DNA of 64,000 bases from Magicicada septendecula (Eukaryota > Arthropoda > Insecta > Hemiptera > Cicadidae). The notes under the pieces were generated by a model. The model ran no database searches and had not been told where the DNA came from. It saw only the letters and a program-made list of their open reading frames with translations. The stretch covers positions 248,001-312,000 of the forward strand of contig JAWRYS010001465.1 of the NCBI GenBank assembly GCA_034769895.1. The letters run 5' to 3'. Positions 58,713 to 64,000 of the stretch are shown one piece after another; positions within the stretch are counted from its first letter, which is position 1; the number at the start of each line of letters is the position of its first letter. Made by a program: the position numbers and the translations under genes.

Positions 58713-60350
58713 TAACGCTAACGTGAGATGATATACTACAACATAACAAATATTGATGTTTATTTAAATTAATTTAACTTGTGTAGCCTCATGCTTTTGG
58801 AAGACAATTATTTATACAACGCAAGTTAACCTATTTAAATGCATTTACATATTGTGTATTGAATTCATGGATGTAATCGTAATAAGATGATACGTTATTT
58901 CAGTTTAAAATCGTTCCATTATTTATTTATTTAAACAACATCACTCATATCGGATATTAAATAATACCTCATTATTAAATCGTTTGTACGAAGTTTTGGT
59001 ACATAACTTATTGCCAACAAATTACATACATAAGTTATATACAACTCTTATCATCTAATTGTAATTACTTTAAAATGTTTATTTTGCTCTCGGCTTACTC
59101 ATGGTGTGTTCATATTTTTGCAATTGCTGATTTATTAGCTTCAAAAAATGAATTTAATTCTATTCAAACTTCTTTTATATTACTTTGTTTTACTGTCTAC
59201 TGCATATGCATTTTTTTTTTCTTTATCATCAAAGACTTTACTAATTACGTTAATTCAAAAATTACTTATTTCTCTTATCATTTACGTTATTAATTTCTAA
59301 ATTTGATACAAGAAATATTATTCTAATTTTTACTGCTTTTACATTTATGTATCATTTATTTATTTTAATATTGTTTGAATGTCTTCCATTCAAACTTTAA
59401 TTAGTGTCTTTCAACTGTCAGTAATTAAATGTTTTTTTATCACCTCGTTTGACGTGTGTGCTGATTAATAGTCGTCTCGTCTCACGTCATATGCTCCCGG
59501 TGTGTCCATCGTATGTATTTTGCAGCTCTGGCTGTATAGCTAGTTGATCCTGTGAGTCTTACGATAATTGTGAATTTTTGTCGTCGACAGACATAGCCTC
59601 CTGCGGCAATGTTTGAATCGAGAAGGAGAAACTTTATTAGCGCGACCTGGTATTTATAGTCAGGTCGTGCAAAAATTCCTGTCTGAACACTTTTCAACTT
59701 GTCAGATTCTGTCGAGGCGTCACTCCCCCCACTCTGGTTCAGTTCACTATTTTCGCCTATTTTCGCGAATTACGAAGTTTTTTTCACCTCACTCGATGTT
59801 CAATCGATCACTAATTTTTAAATGATTACTATACGTAAATTGCACTTCTTTATGGTATTCACAAAAAGAGTTATTCATTTTTTACTTATAGTAATTGCAC
59901 TTTTCGTCACCTCAGTGTGGTTTTTTAACATTTTATTTATCTATAATTTCTACACGCTTTGGTGTCTTTTGTTTTATCCTATCGTATATAGTTTTTTATA
60001 ATTAACAATAAACATATAACTATTCTACTTGAAAGGTTGGTTACATTTCAGGAACGGACAGGTTTCACACACACTAACAAAATACGCGCGTACACCACGC
60101 TTTCGACAGGTGAGTCGAAACTGCATGTCCATGCATGAATTCTGTACTCCCTATTTTTACTACGATTCAGCTTATGCAATCTGAATCATGTTTATTAATT
60201 TATATTTATTCATTTTTATTATTTATTTTATTTATTTGGGCAATGCACAGTATCATTACTCTTTGTACTGTTGCATTACGTTAGGACCGCAGTACTGTGG
60301 TAAGGCTCCACAGCTGTGTCCCTGTGTGGTACAGCCTTTAAAATTTAAAG
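58713..60350. other. Unassigned AT-rich stretch
   Basis: No gene recognised. Confidence 0.3.
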
Positions 60351-60351
60351 G

Positions 60352-61130
60352 TCAAAGTTTAACCTTTTCTCTACTATTTTGTCTTGACACAAATCTTTCA
60401 TTAGAGTTACTGGAAAGAGGTAAAATTTCTTCTAAAATGTTTAGAGATTCAGGAGACTCAAAAGTCTCAGACCTAGTAGGTAAGGGGACAGATAAACTCA
60501 GGGCAGATGAGGGGCCAGGTAAAGTTGGAGGTTTTGGTCCGTTCGTCGTAGACGAGGAAGAAGCATCTTTTTTCATCTGATTGACGTATTAGAGGCATTG
60601 TAACCTTGCGATTCATCACTCTTTTTCCAGTGAAAGAGCATAATCTAAATCACTGAAAATATTGCGATTCAGTGGGAAAATGCCTGTGAAGCCTGACTTT
60701 GTCAACTCCATCCTACAAATTTTTGAGAAGGGCGTATTTACTAGACCGGTCATATCATTCAAGGCAATCTTAATGTCGGGATATTGTCGCAGCCACAGTG
60801 GACATGCCTTGTGATAAGCATTTTTAAAAGGCTTCATAACTGTCCTATCAAGTGGCTGCAGTTTGTGGGAAATAGGCCTATGTGGAGGTAAGCTTAGCAC
60901 GTGACTGTGGTGTTCCTTTGCGAATGTTATCACTTGTGGCTTGCGTGGCTATCTAATATCAGTAGGCCAGGATCCTTTTTGGTTGATTTTATCCATTTCA
61001 CAAAGAGAATAAGGCAGTTGAGGAAACCATCCTTAGTGTCCCAACCATTCGGTTGTCTGCGACGGTTTAGATCAGAGATACGCGCAAATTTCCTACATTC
61101 ATATATGCGGAGATTCAGATATTTATAGTC
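60352..61130 (-). pseudogene. pogo/Tigger-like DDE transposase relic
   Basis: The minus strand reads PNGWDTKDGFLNCLILFVKWIKSTKKDPGLLILDSHASHK, a stop, then ITFAKEHHSHVLSLPPH and ISHKLQPLDRTVMKPFKNAYHKA, and ends near FPLNRNIFSDLDYAL. LLILDSHASH holds the second catalytic Asp, and LPPH...LQPLD is the signature between the second and third acidic residues in pogo-type transposases. A Pro/Ser-rich tail (60352-60576) ending SNERFVSRQNSREK is probably its C-terminus. The DNA-binding half is missing, and at least one stop and one shift occur. Confidence 0.7.
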
Positions 61131-62033
61131 AGACTGTGTGTAATTAGTACATTAAATCTGTTATGTAAACAATAAGTATAAAACTATACATGTACGAGAC
61201 AAAAGGAAAACTTGTTTTTTATTAATACAGAATGAATTTGTTTTTTATATTTGAATCCTATGCACAATTGCTTATGTCATAGACAACAGTGTAAGAGATC
61301 CTTCTGTCTAATTTCTTCGTAATGAATGTTATTATGTGATGTTATTATTTTATCATAATAATAAAATTATTAGACGTAATCTAGAATCTTGTTAAAGATT
61401 CCATTTTTTTGTACCTATAATTGTATTTTTAATATTTACAATAACAATCATTATATTCAATGCAATTTAATAGTATCTCTTTATCGTCGCGAGTTTCCGG
61501 CCTGAGCCGCCAAGATTCTGACCTCATTCATGTGACGCAATTGAATTAACCAGGATGGGTTAACCACACGATTGCTCCACCGGCTAATTATACCTATAAT
61601 AATAATAAAAAATTATTAAACGTTACAATTAATTTAGTAAATATATTTAACACTAATTATGTACTAATTAATGTTCTGAAACCATAATTCATTAATAACT
61701 TCATTAAATTTGCTGTTTCACAGTACCAACTTATAGGAACATGAAAATTATTTTACGAAAGAAAACAGTTAATTAAATCTAATGACATATCAACATGAGA
61801 CTACTATTGCTATCCATAATTCATTTGAAATAAAATAATCTACGTAAACATGAATTCAATCAATTTAAATTGATTAATTATTTGATTTCAACTAAATACA
61901 CAGTTGAACAAACTGTTACCGCATTATATTTTTAAAACGTTACTTATGCTCAAATGTAGTTGCAGAAGTATATGTTTAAATGTGTACAATAATTAATTGA
62001 CTAAAATAAATAATTTTTGAAAAGCTGTCGTAT
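61131..62033. other. Unassigned AT-rich stretch
   Basis: No feature recognised. Confidence 0.3.
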
Positions 62034-62492
62034 TGTTGCCGTCGTAACTTGCGTTGATCATTCTTTCTTAATCAATTAAGACGAACAAGTTAGAAATCAG
62101 TTTTACCGTTAACATGTAATTATCTCTCTAGTTTCTGGCTAATTTGTGAATGCGGGCGCGCGCGGAGTATATTGTGTGTGATGAATGAAATAACCACTGG
62201 CCTATTCACAAGAAAATTACTGTAATTCCTCCACAATTAAACGATGTATCCATACAAAGCTGTACAAGAAACGTTGACGTAATCACTAACAGAGGAAACA
62301 AAATACACAGGCCTACGTACATTACACGCACACGCACACACGCACAGATACACAATGCGTATTTCAAGTTCTCTCCAGAACAATCTGGAAGGCACTTGTG
62401 TGCGCCCTTGACTCAGACGCTACACCTGCTCGACAAGCGGAGAAAAGGATGGAAGGACTCTCTCGACTCTTCCAGAGAGTCCAGTCGTTACA
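62034..62492 (-). mobile_element. 3' LTR of a decayed Ty3/gypsy element (family A)
   Basis: In plus orientation it ends CAGTCGTTACA at 62492. On the minus strand the sequence before it is GGAACAGGAGGGAACAG, a polypurine tract. Inside it shares GCGTATTTCAAG, AATCTGGAA, GCCCTTGACT and ACACCTGCT with the solo LTR at 43929. The far end near 62034 (TGTTGCCGTC) is diverged and less certain. Confidence 0.6.
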
Positions 62493-63250
62493 CTGTTCCC
62501 TCCTGTTCCTCCCGAACTAGCAACCATCTCTGAAGTAATACTTGCCCAAGTGATATATGTAGACGACCTTGAATTTGCCCTTCCTGTTGAATCCGGTATA
62601 CAACATCGTTTATTCTCTTCTCTCTTCCCAGAGATTCTTTTCTTCAGAGTGTAAGGTTCTTCCCAAGTAGTCTGAAGGTTAGATAAGCTACCACGACGGC
62701 GCTTTTGGTTGTACAACCAAACCTGATCACTTTCTTTGATACCCACACTACTGCTGCGAATGTCATGCCGAGTTTTCATTTTATCACTGACTACCTTCAA
62801 CCGTCCTCTTATAAAGCGATTCATTTCTCGCAGTTGGTTTTCTAATTACGAGTAATAGTTCTACGGCTCTTCTAAACGAGTCTCAGTTGATCTGAACATC
62901 AAGTCTACAAGAAGACGAATCCCCCGCCCAAACACCAATTTTGCTGGAGCCATGCCGGTTGTGTCGTGTACTGATGACCTATACGCCATTAGCTGGTCCA
63001 AGTCTGTTTGGTTCTCGTCAACAACCCCTTGCGTAACGTTATCTTCAGCAACTGCAACTTCTGCACCATCTCCTTCTAGTTCTTCTTCCATTTCCGCCTC
63101 CAACAGGTAGGGTTCCTCTTGATAACACCTGTTGACTTCTTCTTTGGCCAATGCCACTCGCTTGATCGAATTGTTGGTGGATCCTGTCATTTTAGCCATG
63201 GAAAGCTTTATCTTCTCTTGGCCAATCCTGAGAACATTCCCTCTCAAGCC
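62420..63250 (-). pseudogene. Ty3/gypsy integrase C-terminus joined to an acidic segment
   Basis: Minus strand. The first frame reads an N-terminal part of unknown origin (MTGSTNNSIKRVALAKEEV, then acidic EEELEGDGAEVAVAEDN), then LMAYRSSVHDTTGMAPAKLVFGRGIRLLVDLMF, which is the end of a gypsy integrase core. After a break, SDKMKTRHDIRSS, DQVWLYNQKRRRGSLSNLQTTWEEPYTLKKRI is the integrase C-terminal (GPY/F-like) module. The rest of pol is absent, and the acidic stretch before AYRSS does not look like integrase, so an internal deletion probably joined two regions. Confidence 0.7.
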
Positions 63251-64000
63251 AACAACGAATTATTTAATGATTTGACAGCAAGTCAAGTCAATCAGTAGGC
63301 ATTCACAATGTTCTCTTATTTAAGATGGAGCTTTAAGTTTCCGATACGGTAATGTATTAATTGAGTTACCGGTCTTCCAGATTTGACTGCAGTAGTTTTG
63401 TTCTCTGTCCTTCGTTTTGACGTGTTCTTCTTCAGGGTTCGAAGCTGTCTCTCTGTGCCTATGCAAGTTGTCACTGTTTACGTCCAATTGGTTCGCAACC
63501 GATTCTAATAGTTACAATGGTCTAATTACATGGTTTGGGTTGTTTATATAACATACAAGTTTCCTCGCACAGTCTCACATATTTCGGCAGAACAGACTTG
63601 TTTTTATTTTTCAAAGCGTTTGTGATATTTGGTAATATCGTTTCGCTGACGATAGATTTTTTCTTATTTAAATTATTTCTTGTTTTTTCTATCTGTGTGA
63701 TGTTCTTTAATATGTTTATAAGGAATATGCAGGAAGTCATTAATAAGAGTAGCCGATAGTAGCCCATAGAAAAGAATTAATGAGATACTGAAGAGCTGAA
63801 ACAGACAATATAGGTTTGGTGGGTATCCTTAATACGATATAAAAGAACACTAATATGTATGAGACGATGAAAAAGATTTTTTGTTTAAACGTCTTTTAGG
63901 GATATATAAATTGTTCTAAACATTTTCAGGTAAGTGATTTATGATATTGTGGAAATTTACCGATATTAATGTAAATCGTAATATCACGTGTATACGTGCG
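63251..64000. other. Unassigned end of window
   Basis: No gene recognised. CTGAAGAAGAACACGTC on the minus strand near 63428-63444 recalls PLE tail motifs but lacks the GAAA strand. Confidence 0.3.

Noticed and set aside
61487-61600. Possible tRNA-like segment
   Set aside because: No cloverleaf with A and B boxes could be drawn.
63522-63767. 81-codon frame with a hydrophobic start and Lys/Asn-rich middle
   Set aside because: No recognisable domain; length is expected by chance in AT-rich DNA.

Overview
The window is AT-rich, repeat-packed eukaryotic nuclear DNA, most likely from an arthropod and probably an insect. I found no conserved single-copy host gene, rRNA or tRNA gene. Two long reading frames stand out: the reverse transcriptase/GIY-YIG protein of a Penelope-like element (PLE) and a Gag-like protein of an LTR retrotransposon. 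The rest is pieces of PLEs, LINEs, Ty3/gypsy-type LTR elements, mariner, piggyBac and pogo transposons, unclassified dispersed repeats and microsatellites. The arthropod call is an inference from this transposon mix and from the style of one core promoter; the species cannot be named.

Layout. 0-6 kb: a solo LTR (778-1330), a 5'-truncated PLE on the minus strand (1448-2871) and a LINE with an inverted 5' part (3246-4176). 6.4-13.3 kb: an LTR cut in two by a younger LTR retrotransposon (6808-13066) that has two LTRs about 1% different, an initiator-Met tRNA primer site, a Gag-like frame and no pol. 13-40 kb: old repeats, inverted PLE tails (14.07-14.42 and 21.79-22.37 kb), LINE tails, a GC-rich island (24.2-24.6 kb), a tandem array (34.67-34.98 kb) and another solo LTR (35664-36230). 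40.4-42.6 kb: a piggyBac-like transposase relic holding a LINE. 43.9-50 kb: a solo LTR, then a dispersed repeat holding a mariner relic and a LINE whose insertion borders can be read. 51.2-56.9 kb: two PLEs in tandem on the plus strand, one with an unbroken RT-endonuclease frame, the other a pseudogene flanked by inverted copies of its own 3' end. 60.3-63.3 kb: a pogo/Tigger-like relic and a decayed Ty3/gypsy 3' end with its LTR.

The most coherent theme is a set of hammerhead-ribozyme-like motifs at PLE ends or as orphan copies (about 1448, 14162, 14332, 17071, 21826, 22288, 37792, 53700, 54164, 56760). In most of them helix III is a short perfect palindrome with no loop, which predicts that the motif acts as a dimer. 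Hammerheads in PLEs are known; the number of loci, the inverted tail pairs and the uniform palindromic helix III here deserve a closer look. A second unusual object is the LTR retrotransposon, whose Gag-like frame has no internal methionine over about 680 codons and whose 3' LTR is followed by a second copy of the 5' leader and a run of A.
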